Source: Frateuria sp. Soil773
Lineage (GTDB): Bacteria; Pseudomonadota; Gammaproteobacteria; Xanthomonadales; Rhodanobacteraceae
Reading direction: 5' to 3'
Assembly (NCBI RefSeq): GCF_001428405.1
Contig: NZ_LMSL01000036.1
Coordinates: 1-64,000, forward strand
DNA length: 64,000 bases
Each line of letters begins with the position of its first letter. The first letter of the stretch is position 1. A model generated the notes under the pieces. That model did not search any database. It saw nothing but the letters and a program-made list of their open reading frames with translations, and was not told the origin of the DNA. Positions 52,294 to 62,016 of this stretch are shown here, piece by piece. A program made the position numbers and the translations under genes.

Positions 52294-53531
52294 TGTGCCG
52301 CCACTCGTTTCGGTATCGGTGAAGTCACCACTGGCAGTGCCTTTATGCCGCGCAACAGCACGCTTTCACGCCATTCGAACTCGCTGGCATGCAACCGGAT
52401 GTCCGGCGCACGCTCAAACAGGCGCTGAACCACGCACTCCGCCTGCAGGCGCGCCAAATGCGCGCCCAGGCAAAAATGGATGCCAGCGCCGAATGGCAGC
52501 TTGCTCCGCTCGGTGCGCTGAATCAGGAACCGGTCGGGGTCTTGGAATTGCACCGGATCGCGATTGGCGGCGCCGAGTGAAAAATTCACACGCGCGCCGG
52601 CCGGTATCACGATGTCATCGATCATCACCGGTTCGGTGCTCAGGCGAGCCACACCCTGTACCGGCGTGTCGTAGCGAAGCATTTCATCGACGGCATCGGC
52701 GCACAGGCCAACGTCATTGCGGAGCATGTCGGCCTGGTCTGGATGCCTGAGCAATCCAAGCATGCCGTTGCCGATCAGGTTTTCGGTCGTCTCCTGGCCG
52801 ACGCTGAACAACATGATCGCGAACGCGTATACCCCCGCTTCGTCAAGTTGGCCGTCCGCTTCCGCGCGTGTCAGGAGACCCAGCAAGTTCCTTGGCGACT
52901 CCGCGCGGGCCTTGGCCACATGCGGTGCAAAAAACCGTACGAAGTCATGTACCACCTCGTCCATGCGCCGATAGGAATCCAACGGCTGCGGTGGCACCAG
53001 CACGCCGAAGAGGCGTCTGGACCATTCCACCACCAGCGGCATCTCGGCCGCCGGAATTCCTTGCAGCGCGGCCATGACCAAGGTTGGTAGCGGATGGGCC
53101 AGGTCCCGGATCAGGTCCCAACTGCCCTGGAGCAATGCCTGGTCGAGCAGCGCGTCGACGATGTTCAACACCAGGGCACGATGGTGCTCGACGCCGCCCG
53201 GTGAAAGGTCGCGGCTAAACAGCCTCCGCACCACGTCGTGGTCTGGTGGATCGCGAAAGAACAACCAATGCTTGATGCATGCGATCAAACGATCGAAGTT
53301 GGTTCCCGCCAACGCAGCCTTGGTTGCCATCTGCTCCGGAAGATCGTCCACTCGAAAGCGCGCGTCCGCGAGCAACGATCGAACGTCCCGATACCGTACC
53401 AACAACCACTGTTCCCCGCGGAACCCCGCAAATCGATGCACGGGCTCCTTGGCCCTGATCGCCGCGTACACAGGATAAGGATCCCGCCGGAACTCCGGCA
53501 GAAACGGGTTGTAGAGCGGCACGGCGCTCAT
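52290..53531 (-). CDS. Cytochrome P450 monooxygenase
   Basis: 413 aa, a typical length for a soluble bacterial P450. The haem-binding loop FGAGIHFCLG gives Cys354 as the iron ligand. The ExxR pair is E283/R286 (DEMLRY). The I-helix oxygen-activation region reads SVGQETTE near 243-250, so the acid/alcohol pair is E247-T248. FRDPPDH near 92 is also characteristic. No membrane anchor is seen, and ferredoxin partners are not in the window. It lies between the acyl-ligase and the first PKS gene, with 4-bp ATGA overlaps on both sides, so it is co-expressed with the assembly line. By inference it hydroxylates or otherwise oxidises the acyl starter, a carrier-bound intermediate or the finished product. 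The substrate cannot be told from sequence. Confidence 0.95.
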   Translation of the reverse strand: MSAVPLYNPFLPEFRRDPYPVYAAIRAKEPVHRFAGFRGEQWLLVRYRDVRSLLADARFRVDDLPEQMATKAALAGTNFDRLIACIKHWLFFRDPPDHDVVRRLFSRDLSPGGVEHHRALVLNIVDALLDQALLQGSWDLIRDLAHPLPTLVMAALQGIPAAEMPLVVEWSRRLFGVLVPPQPLDSYRRMDEVVHDFVRFFAPHVAKARAESPRNLLGLLTRAEADGQLDEAGVYAFAIMLFSVGQETTENLIGNGMLGLLRHPDQADMLRNDVGLCADAVDEMLRYDTPVQGVARLSTEPVMIDDIVIPAGARVNFSLGAANRDPVQFQDPDRFLIQRTERSKLPFGAGIHFCLGAHLARLQAECVVQRLFERAPDIRLHASEFEWRESVLLRGIKALPVVTSPIPKRVAAQ

Positions 53532-55585
53532 GCAGACATCTCGGCCTGCTGGTGATGGGTGCGAACGCTGGCCAGTTCATGCAACACGTGATTGCAGAGC
53601 GCATCGATATTCGGATAGATCCACAACAGGCTTGAATCCTGCCGCCTGCCGATCCAGCGTTCGACGTCGCTGGCAAACCCGACTGCGGCGGACGAGTCCA
53701 GGCCCAGGTCGGAGAACGAGGCACCGGGATCGATGCGTGCCACGGGCATGCGGAGCTGCTTGGCCAGTTTCGCTACGATCAAGGCATGGACGTGATCGAT
53801 ATCGGCATCGAACGGCAGACGAACATCGGCATCCACTTGGCTCACATCGCTGGACGAGGCGATGTCGCGCACAATCTCGCCTTCAAAAATCCCCCCGGAA
53901 ACAAACGTCGCCTGACACTGACGGCGTTGAATCTTGCCACTGGAGGTTTTCGGCAAAGTCGCCGGCTTGATCAGCACGATTCCGTGGACCTGGATGTCGG
54001 CAGCTTCCACAACGGATGAACGAATCGCAGCGCAGACCGCATCAGCATCCAGATTGCGCAAAGCGGTGCGCTCGACTTCCTGCACCACGACCAGCCGCTC
54101 TTCGCCATCGACTTCGACCGCGAACGCTGCACCGCAGTCCTCACGGAGCGCCGGATGCGATTGCTGCAGGATGTTTTCGAGGTCTTGCGGATAATGGTTC
54201 TGGCCACGGACGATGACCATTTCCTTTAGGCGGCCGGAAATGAAGACCTCGCCGTTCCGGAGGAACGCCATATCGCCGGTGCGGAGGAACGGGCCATCCC
54301 CATCCACGGTACGTGCGGCAAAAATGCGTGCGCTCTCTTCGGGCTTATTCCAGTAGCCCTTACATACGCTGCCCCCATGAATCCATAACTCGCCGATGTG
54401 GCCGTCCGGCAAGGACGCCATAGTCTCGGGATCAACGATCACGATCCTCAGGTCGGAGCGTGGTTTGCCGCTAGCAATCAAGGCCATGGCCGAAGCGTGG
54501 CTCGTCTCGCCATGGTCCACCATGCGGCCATTCCGATACGCGTCGGCGTCGGCATCCACGATCTGGGCCAGTCCGTCGTGATCGGCGGTCAGCGCAATCA
54601 ACGTGATCTCCGCCAGCCCATAGGCCGGGAATGTCGTTGTCCGACGGAAACCGTGGGCGGCATATGTTGCCTCGAAATCGAGTACCGTCTGGGCGCGGAT
54701 AGGTTCCGCGCCATTCAGCGCCAGGCACCAACTGGAAAGATCCAAGCCGGTGCGTTGCTCGAGTGGAATGCTCAGGCAACGCTCATAGGCAAAATTCGGC
54801 GCCATGCTCGTCGTGCCACGGTAAGTCGAAATGGCACGCAGCCAACGAACCGGCTGTTGAAGGAACGCCACCGGCGTCATCAGGTAGCAAGTTGCGCCAA
54901 GGTACAGCGCCTGGAGGACGTTGCCGATCAACCCCAGGTCGTGAAACAACGGCAACCAGGTCACGAACACCGATTGCGTGCTGTGGCCAAAAGCGCGCTC
55001 GATCAGGTTGGAGTTATGGATCAGGTTGCCGTGACTGACCATGACGCCTTTTGGCGTACCGGTCGAACCGGAAGTGTATTGCAGGAACGCGATGTCGCTA
55101 TGCGACACTCCAGGATCCTCCCAAGTGTCCGGCGACGCCATCTCGATGGCATCGACCGCCAGTTGGGGAAGCTGACCGAAAACCTCCGGGTCCCTGAGCC
55201 AATCTCCGCTCTTGGCCAGATTCTCGGCCGTGGTCAGCACGACGGTCACGCCAGCGTCGGTGACGATGGAGGCCAGCCGCCGCCAATGCAGTTGCTTTGG
55301 CTTCGGATTGTTTACCGGAACGGCAATGACTCCGGCATATAGGCAGGCTACAAACGCAACGATGAAATCGATTCCGGAAGGAAACAGCAACAAGGCGCGC
55401 GAACCGCGTCCGAAACGTTGCTGCAACGAGGCCGCCAGCGCCCTGGCGCGATTGTCGAGCTCCTCGTAATTGATCGAGTCTTCGATCAGTTCACCATCGC
55501 GGAGGAAGGTATAGGCTGTTTTTTCCGCGTGGAGATGGGCCCATTGCCGAGCACGCGTGACAAGAGTTTCATGACTTGCAGACAT
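53528..55585 (-). CDS. Fatty acyl-AMP ligase fused to acyl carrier protein
   Basis: 685 aa from the ATG at 55585, preceded by GAGG six bases upstream. An in-frame start 14 codons earlier is possible but less likely. The N-terminal 560 residues are an adenylate-forming enzyme of the FAAL type (YTSGSTGTPKGVMVSHGN near 170-187, WLPLFHDLGL, PAYGLAE, ATLPKTSSGKIQRR). The C-terminal part is an ACP (GLDSS, phosphopantetheine Ser at about 631). The established role of this family is to turn a free fatty acid into acyl-AMP and load it on an ACP without CoA. Here it should provide the lipid starter for the PKS. The chain length is not readable. It is the first gene of the main coupled operon and overlaps the P450 gene by 4 bp. 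Confidence 0.95.
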   Translation of the reverse strand: MSASHETLVTRARQWAHLHAEKTAYTFLRDGELIEDSINYEELDNRARALAASLQQRFGRGSRALLLFPSGIDFIVAFVACLYAGVIAVPVNNPKPKQLHWRRLASIVTDAGVTVVLTTAENLAKSGDWLRDPEVFGQLPQLAVDAIEMASPDTWEDPGVSHSDIAFLQYTSGSTGTPKGVMVSHGNLIHNSNLIERAFGHSTQSVFVTWLPLFHDLGLIGNVLQALYLGATCYLMTPVAFLQQPVRWLRAISTYRGTTSMAPNFAYERCLSIPLEQRTGLDLSSWCLALNGAEPIRAQTVLDFEATYAAHGFRRTTTFPAYGLAEITLIALTADHDGLAQIVDADADAYRNGRMVDHGETSHASAMALIASGKPRSDLRIVIVDPETMASLPDGHIGELWIHGGSVCKGYWNKPEESARIFAARTVDGDGPFLRTGDMAFLRNGEVFISGRLKEMVIVRGQNHYPQDLENILQQSHPALREDCGAAFAVEVDGEERLVVVQEVERTALRNLDADAVCAAIRSSVVEAADIQVHGIVLIKPATLPKTSSGKIQRRQCQATFVSGGIFEGEIVRDIASSSDVSQVDADVRLPFDADIDHVHALIVAKLAKQLRMPVARIDPGASFSDLGLDSSAAVGFASDVERWIGRRQDSSLLWIYPNIDALCNHVLHELASVRTHHQQAEMSA

Positions 55586-56586
55586 GGTTGACCTCAGCGC
55601 AGAGACAAAGCACACGCGGCCTCGCATATAGCGAGGCGTTCATTCCTGGGAAGTGCCTGGATTGTTCGTCGCCTGAAGGCGAACCAGAGCGCCTGATTCG
55701 AATGGAACGCCCTACCTCACTTCTTGCCCTCGTTTCAGGCCGCTTTCGCTGCACCTTCCGCCTTTTCGAAGGGACCCGGGCGCAATGCCCCGTTTCGGAC
55801 GAAACCACGCTCGCCGAACCCAGCATGAACTTGCCGGCCCATTCGTGGCGAAAGATCGCGGCGCATTGTGCTGTCGCGCACTGTGCACAAAGCCCTTCGC
55901 ACACGGCATCGCTTGGGCGATCGACTTGCCGTGGCCACTTTGAATCTGGTTGCTCCAGAACTACGTCTCCTGACCGCGCAGGAGATCGCCGGATATCTGC
56001 GAATCGTGCACATTCGTCGTTGCGACGACGACAGAGCGAATCTGCCTGGCTCGACTGTATAGGCCGATGTGCGCCTTCACCCCAACATTCCATTGGCTGC
56101 CCCCTTGGCCACGCAGCACTCCAGACAGCGTGCACCGTTCCGGCCCTTCATCAGGCCGCCGCAGCAGCGACCGTGATGCCCAGATTGCCGGAACTTGCAC
56201 ACTCATGTTCTCGCTCGGAGCGTCTTCTCCGCCCGAACCGAAGCTCTCGAATCGATACAGCCCCCGCAGGCCGTACAGTTTTTCCACCGAACCGTACAGC
56301 TCGCTCCCTTGCCGCAGAAAGTAGATGCATGGCATCTGCTCCAGCCCCCGGCGGTCCAAACCCTCCCGCCTACGTCAATTCCATCAGCCTACAAACCCCA
56401 ACAACGGCACGATCTTTTCCATCCTCGCCACGACGGGTCGCTCGGCATTGGCGGGCGGCGGGTCATGGCACATGGACCCCCGGTCCGGAAAACGGTCCGC
56501 TATGTGCGCGTTGCTCTCTGCTCGATCGTGAACCCATCGCACCGCAAGGCACAAAACACTACGGCTCCCCTGGGCCCGACCAGGAA
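55586..56586. other. About 1 kb without a convincing gene
   Basis: This gap separates the mbtH-like gene from the ligase gene and interrupts an otherwise gap-free cluster. Several reading frames are open, the longest about 440 codons on the plus strand. None has a recognisable domain, and their composition looks like GC-rich noise. A minus-strand frame at 55961-56359 looks slightly protein-like but has no motif I can name. The stretch probably holds the promoter of the main operon and may include decayed coding sequence. Confidence 0.5.
55620..55636. promoter_or_regulatory. Small inverted repeat upstream of the ligase gene
   Basis: CCTCGC and GCGAGG form a 6-bp perfect inverted repeat around an AT-rich 5-base loop (ATATA), about 35 bases upstream of the ligase start codon. 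It could be an operator or a leader hairpin in the 5' untranslated region. No -35/-10 pair is convincing beside it. Confidence 0.3.
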
Positions 56587-56847
56587 TCAGGCATCCATCG
56601 CGCGCCGCAGACTCAGCGGCCGCATGTCAGTCCAGATGACTTCGATGTAGTCAAGGCATACCTGTTTGGCATGCGGCCCGCGCACATTCGCATGCTGCTC
56701 CTGATACGCATGCCACCAGTCGGCCGGGATGTCTACGATATGCCATCCTGCGGGAATTTCCCGATCCTTGAACCAGATCGAATACTGCTCTTCGTGATTC
56801 ACGACGACGTTGTAGTCGCGCAAATCTTCTTCTTGATCAATAGCCAT
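56587..56847 (-). CDS. MbtH-like NRPS accessory protein, atypical
   Basis: 86 aa from the ATG at 56847, with a strong GGGGGAG ribosome-binding site just upstream. Family signatures are present: [13 protein letters not shown] and, near the end, [16 protein letters not shown]. MbtH-like proteins bind NRPS adenylation domains and help them fold and work. Here the likely clients are the two A domains of the 2612-aa NRPS. Two things are odd. The usual SxWP reads SIWF. The stretch between PAGW and CLDYIE is about 27 residues rather than about 11, an insertion rich in Trp, His and Gln. The protein is therefore longer than the usual 60-75 residues. It lies between the 109-aa unknown gene and the 1-kb gap. 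Confidence 0.85.
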   Translation of the reverse strand: MAIDQEEDLRDYNVVVNHEEQYSIWFKDREIPAGWHIVDIPADWWHAYQEQHANVRGPHAKQVCLDYIEVIWTDMRPLSLRRAMDA

Positions 56848-56983
56848 GATCTCCCCCACTCGTTTCCTGACCCTCGCGGGCAACTCAAGCCTCGCGGCCC
56901 ATGAAGCATGCAACCGCAGCATCAACGACAACTCCCCTTCCGCAGGCCGCCCCGTTGGGCCCGCGACGCTCGGGGAATTTTTT

Positions 56984-57313
56984 TCAGGCAACCTGCAAGG
57001 CTTCGAGATCCTTCTGGACCTGCCTTTCCGCCTCGAGGACGTCTTCGGGCACAGCAAAACCCAGCGTCTCCTCACAAAACTGGCGCCATCCCGCTGCCGT
57101 GCCGGGAAACAGCACGTGCTCTCCCATGAAAATCCCATCAGTCACCGAATGATCGGCCTGCAGGTACACGATCGAATCTGCATCGAGCTGTCTCGGCGTT
57201 TTTACCGATTCCGAGACCGGTCGCGCCTGGTCTGCGCACTCGTGCCAGTTCGGAAATCCCCTCAGGTCACGAAGGTAGTATGCCTTGCAATATAAACCAA
57301 GTGTTTTGCTCAT
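56984..57313 (-). CDS. Small unknown protein coupled to the KAS III gene
   Basis: 109 aa from the ATG at 57313. The start overlaps the KAS III stop (ATGA) and has a strong GGAGGAAG ribosome-binding site inside the end of that gene. Together these decide the start over in-frame codons further upstream. The protein begins [14 protein letters not shown], is acidic, has no signal peptide or membrane segment, and ends in a helical Glu/Gln-rich tail. I do not recognise the family. Tight coupling suggests it works with the KAS III, for example as a partner or stabiliser, but that is inference only. A 136-bp gap separates it from the mbtH-like gene. Confidence 0.7.
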   Translation of the reverse strand: MSKTLGLYCKAYYLRDLRGFPNWHECADQARPVSESVKTPRQLDADSIVYLQADHSVTDGIFMGEHVLFPGTAAGWRQFCEETLGFAVPEDVLEAERQVQKDLEALQVA

Positions 57314-58365
57314 AGCCTTCCTCCGAGAGGTGTAGCGCGATCGTTTGGACTGTCCCCTCTGTGCCGCTTGATGACGGTCGAGGCCCAAGACATGCCAACA
57401 CCGAAACTGGATAGAACGAAAGTATCGGTCGACTGTTCGTCCGCCTCGTCAAGCAGGCCGCTCAATGCCAATGGAATGGACGACGAGGAGGTATTTCCGA
57501 TGGTGACCGCACTGAAAGGGGTTTTTCCGGTAGCTCCCAGTTCGCTGGCAATACCGTCGACTATGAATCGACTGCCTTGGTGTAGCACCACCATACCGAT
57601 CTGATCGATTGACAGGCCGTTCTTGCTCAACGTCCGCCCGATGCTGCGCGGTATGGCACGCATACAGAACCGCGCCACGTCTTTACCGTGCATGCGGAAT
57701 CGACGTTGGCCGTCCACGGCCAGGCTGGCCGACATGCTCCCGGCTGTACCGAAGTCGGAAGCTCCGATTCGCCATGGCGCACCGCGCTCAATCAAGGTCG
57801 CGGTAGCGGCATCGCCGAAGATCAGGGCAGTGCCTCGATCTTCGGGATCGACAATCTTGCTGTATGGATCGGCGGTGACCAGCACACCACGTCGACCGTT
57901 TTGTGCCAGCAGGAAGCCGCTGACGATGGCCAGGGCGTACACGTAACCAGAGCAGCCGAGGGAAATGTCGAATGCGGCCACCGTTTCTGGCCAGTCCAGC
58001 TTGCCATGTACCAGAGCGGAAACCTGAGGAATCCCGAAATTGTCAGGATTCTGGGTAACTACGGCTAGACAATCGATCTCTGTAGGCTGGACATCGACCC
58101 TGTCCAGCAAGTCGCGGATGGCTGCCACCGCCATGTCGGAAGTGTCCTCGTCCCCGGACTTCTGAGCCAGTGAATCAAAGCCGATCTTGGAGCGCAGGGT
58201 GTAATCCGAAACGTCGAGTCGACGCGCCAAGGCTTCACAATCGATCCGACCGCTGGGCAAATAGTTGCCGATTGCACGAATCCCGAACTCCGGTCTGGCA
58301 GCAGCCTCTCGGACCAACGGGGGGTCAACGGCGAGCATGCGCGCCATCCCGTATGGCTGTCTCAT
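57310..58365 (-). CDS. 3-oxoacyl-ACP synthase III-like (FabH family) enzyme
   Basis: 351 aa from the ATG at 58365; ATGs at 58347 and 58338 are equally possible. The whole family body is present (begins FGIRAIGNYLPSGRI). The catalytic triad is Cys138 (LGCSGY), His262 (LHQGSRF) and Asn291 (IGNTSSSS), so it should be active. Family members condense acyl-CoA with malonyl-ACP; in biosynthetic clusters some instead transfer acyl groups to oxygen or nitrogen. It is the first gene of the cluster and is coupled to the 109-aa protein. It may build the short acyl starter elongated before the FAAL step, or act late as an acyltransferase. Sequence alone does not decide between these. Confidence 0.92.
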   Translation of the reverse strand: MRQPYGMARMLAVDPPLVREAAARPEFGIRAIGNYLPSGRIDCEALARRLDVSDYTLRSKIGFDSLAQKSGDEDTSDMAVAAIRDLLDRVDVQPTEIDCLAVVTQNPDNFGIPQVSALVHGKLDWPETVAAFDISLGCSGYVYALAIVSGFLLAQNGRRGVLVTADPYSKIVDPEDRGTALIFGDAATATLIERGAPWRIGASDFGTAGSMSASLAVDGQRRFRMHGKDVARFCMRAIPRSIGRTLSKNGLSIDQIGMVVLHQGSRFIVDGIASELGATGKTPFSAVTIGNTSSSSIPLALSGLLDEADEQSTDTFVLSSFGVGMSWASTVIKRHRGDSPNDRATPLGGRL

Positions 58366-58633
58366 TTCGATAGGTCGGTGCCAAACAAGCCTGCTCAGGC
58401 CTGGCTTCCCTTCCGCCCTGTCCGTTGGCGTTGGCAACAATCAATCCAGTTCCCCCCCCAGGGACAAACCAACAATCACGAGCATGAATCATTGGAGCTG
58501 ATGCCAAGGCATGTTACCGACGGATCGTGACCCTGTCCACGCGAATTCTAAATTGGGGTCCGGCCTCGATCCCCCGGGGGAACCTGCGACCGCCAGGTCG
58601 TTCCTGCTGAGGAAGCGTCAGGCCGATACAAGG
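58366..58633. promoter_or_regulatory. Intergenic region upstream of the cluster
   Basis: 268 bases between the KAS III start and the truncated end of the integrase remnant. It should contain the promoter for the KAS III-109 aa-mbtH group. I see no clear -35/-10 pair. A perfect palindrome CCCCCGGGGG and a CAATTTAGAATTCG stretch are visible on the minus strand, with no assigned role. Confidence 0.35.
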
Positions 58634-59617
58634 TCATGGGCGGATCCTCGTGAAGTCAGCCAAAGTGAGCTGCCCAACTTCGGCAACCCTCGCTCCCGTA
58701 TACAGACCTACCCATGCGCCCCAACGGGCCGACTCACTCAACCCGGCTTCCATCGCCTTGGCGTCATACAAGGCCTGGATCTGTTCGTTGGTGAAGGGCT
58801 TGAAGCCCAGCGCCCTGCGCTTGCGCTTCTCGCGGGTGCCATACACGACTTGGCCGGACGCGGGATTCTCGTCCTTGGCGAAGGGTGGGTAGTACCCCCG
58901 CACCTTGGCCCAATCGAAGAAACCCCTGAGATATGAGCATTTGTTAACGATGGTGGGGGTTTGCAGGCCACCTGCCCTCAAGGCCTGAACCCAGTTACCC
59001 ACGTCAATGCGGCCAGCATCCTTGAGTGAGCTTTTCTCGCCATAGTGGCGAGCGAAGCCCTCAACAGCCGTGGTCTTGATCTTGAAGGTCTTGGGGCGGG
59101 TGCTGGATTTGATCTCAGCTAGCCACTGCGTCACGGCCTTCCCTATCTGGATGACCGGAATCTTCGATGCAGGGTCAGAAGCTGGAAGAACCCGTTGAGA
59201 CTCAGCGGCCTGAGCGGAGCGCATGAGTTCTTAATAATACGGTTCCTGGTCTAGCCGTCCGATGTGGTCAACCGCATCCATCGCAAAGCCATGGTCAGCC
59301 TTGCCTTTGGCTTCAATTTCGACGGTGCCATCTGGATGGCGGATGACCTTATATCCCAAGGCAATCGCCCTGGCGATTTCGTCGGCCGAAAGTAGACCAT
59401 CCCTAGCTACAGACACACTCAGCCCCCTGACTGTGGTGGCTTGAGCATACGCCTGGACGAGAATCAGCGCACGTTGCTGTGCGGTCAACAAATCCCGTGT
59501 GCGAAGGCTTCGAGTGACCTCGTGCTTACCCGCCTTGCGGGTCTGACGTGATGGAATTCTTTGCCGGAAGTGCCAGATGCCTGAGGGTGCCAACCGGAGA
59601 TAGTTGGGAATACGCAT
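58634..59617 (-). pseudogene. Tyrosine recombinase (integrase) remnant
   Basis: Reading from the ATG at 59617, the first 128 codons begin MRIPNYLRL and resemble the N-terminal arm-binding region of phage/island integrases. They end at a TAA at 59231-59233. The same frame continues past this stop with no shift for about 198 more codons. That part covers the core-binding domain and the start of the catalytic domain (LYTGARVAEVGQLTL, with the first catalytic Arg). It ends at a TGA at 58634, before the HxxR and Tyr motifs. The gene thus carries an in-frame nonsense codon and is truncated at its 3' end, so it should be inactive. It lies just downstream of the tRNA-Ser 3' end in the same orientation, the usual position of an island integrase at its attachment site. 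Confidence 0.85.
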
Positions 59618-59670
59618 ATCGGCTCGCTGTGGAGCGATATGTGGAGCGACAAGCCCTTCCTCAGAAAAGC

Positions 59671-59693
59671 AAAAACCCCTGTAAAAACAGGGG
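59671..59693 (-). terminator. Rho-independent terminator after tRNA-Ser
   Basis: On the minus strand, CCCCTGT and ACAGGGG form a 7-bp stem around a TTTT loop, followed directly by TTTTT. It lies 11 bases beyond the tRNA-Ser 3' end and should end transcription of the serS-membrane protein-tRNA group. Confidence 0.85.
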
Positions 59694-59704
59694 CTTCGCA
59701 GTAC

Positions 59705-59794
59705 TGGCGGAGAGAGTGGGATTCGAACCCACGGTAGGCTTGCACCTACGGCAGTTTTCAAGACTGCTGCCTTAAACCGCTCGGCCATCTCTCC
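59705..59794 (-). tRNA. tRNA-Ser (anticodon UGA)
   Basis: 90 nt with an encoded CCA end. The acceptor arm pairs GGAGAGA with TCTCTCC. The anticodon loop CTTGAAA gives anticodon TGA, closed by GCAGT/ACTGC. The T arm contains GGTTCGAATCC, and the long variable arm is typical of class II tRNA-Ser. It lies downstream of serS and its small neighbour. Its 3' half is a likely integrase attachment site, given the adjacent integrase remnant. Confidence 0.97.
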
Positions 59795-59841
59795 GGGTTT
59801 TCGCGCAATCGCTGCGGGCTGTGCACAACGCGGGCAGTTTA

Positions 59842-60230
59842 TCAGGAACGTCGGTGCGGACGGGTGTGGCTGCCCTTTTTCGAGAGGGCGAACACGCAGC
59901 CGAGCAGGATCGCGACGGGAACCAGAGCGCCGAGCAGGGGCAGCAGGAGTACCGGTTCGCGGATCACCATCGGCACGAGCTGGGTCGCGGCGGCGAAGGC
60001 GATAATGGCGATGCGCCAACTGCGGCGCTGGCGGGCGAACCAGAAGCTGCCCAGCACGAGTACCAGGGCGATGCTGCTCAGCACCAGGTCGGGCGTGGGC
60101 AGTTTCCACACGCCGGCAAAACCGAGCCGGGTGCCGATGACCGAGGCGAGCACCACCAGCAGGAAATAGCTGGTGGTGATTTCGACCTTGGCCCAGGCGC
60201 CTTGCGCGGGCATCGGCGAGGCGGCGTGCA

Positions 60231-60231
<1 letters not shown>
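59842..60231 (-). CDS. Small integral membrane protein downstream of serS
   Basis: 129 aa from the ATG at 60231, which overlaps the serS stop as TGATG. An internal ATG at codon 7 is also possible. Four hydrophobic segments lie at about 19-40, 49-66, 72-88 and 93-115, followed by a basic tail (SKKGSHTRPHRRS). The length and spacing suggest a four-pass inner-membrane protein. I do not recognise a functional family. The overlap suggests co-translation with serS. Confidence 0.8.
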
Positions 60232-61670
<1,439 letters not shown>

Positions 61671-61922
61671 TCAATGCGACTCGACGAAGGACCGCAAGGC
61701 GTCGTCGCGGATGGCGAACGCGTCGAACAATCCCAGTGCGCGCAAGGCCGGGAGCAGGTCGACGATGTCGCGCTCGGCGGTGGCGCGCGCTTCCGGCGAC
61801 GACGCGGGATCGGCGAGCACACGCGCGTTGGACAGGAAGGCGCCGACCGATCCCTTGCGGACGGTCACGCCGTTGAAATCGCCCTGGTTGACGTCGTCGG
61901 GAAGCAGTTCTTCGGCTCGCAT
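61671..61922 (-). CDS. Small unknown cytosolic protein
   Basis: 83 aa from the ATG at 61922, with GGAG eight bases upstream. It is acidic, with no membrane segment or signal peptide (begins MRAEELLPDDVNQGDF). I do not recognise a family. It is divergent from the AraC-family gene and lies 159 bases upstream of serS on the same strand. Codon use is like its neighbours, which supports it as a real gene. Confidence 0.65.
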   Translation of the reverse strand: MRAEELLPDDVNQGDFNGVTVRKGSVGAFLSNARVLADPASSPEARATAERDIVDLLPALRALGLFDAFAIRDDALRSFVESH

Positions 61923-62016
61923 TGGGAAAACTCCAGTGGGAAGTCGCGGCGATAGCCTAGGCCGGAAGCGGCCGTTATCCTGCGGCATCCAGGCCAACCA
62001 ATACGGCGTTTCGGCC
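61923..62016. promoter_or_regulatory. Divergent promoter region
   Basis: 94 bases between two divergent starts (the 83-aa gene and the AraC-family gene), so promoters for both should lie here. No consensus boxes are clear. AraC-type regulators often bind such shared regions. Confidence 0.4.

Noticed and set aside
55961-56359. Minus-strand frame of 132 codons that looks faintly like a thioesterase fragment
   Set aside because: It has no GxSxG motif, an unlikely TTG start and no ribosome-binding site; the resemblance is too weak to report as a gene.
1-58365. Thioesterase, discrete AT, resistance or transport gene for the cluster
   Set aside because: None is visible on either strand; any such genes must lie beyond the left edge or elsewhere.
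57310-58440. Longer KAS III form starting at a TTG at 58440
   Set aside because: The extra 25 residues do not resemble the family N-terminus, and ATG codons at 58365, 58347 and 58338 fit better.
58541-58633. Possible insertion-sequence scar in the region upstream of the cluster
   Set aside because: The AT-rich motif and palindrome recall mobile-element ends, but no inverted-repeat pair or transposase fragment is visible.
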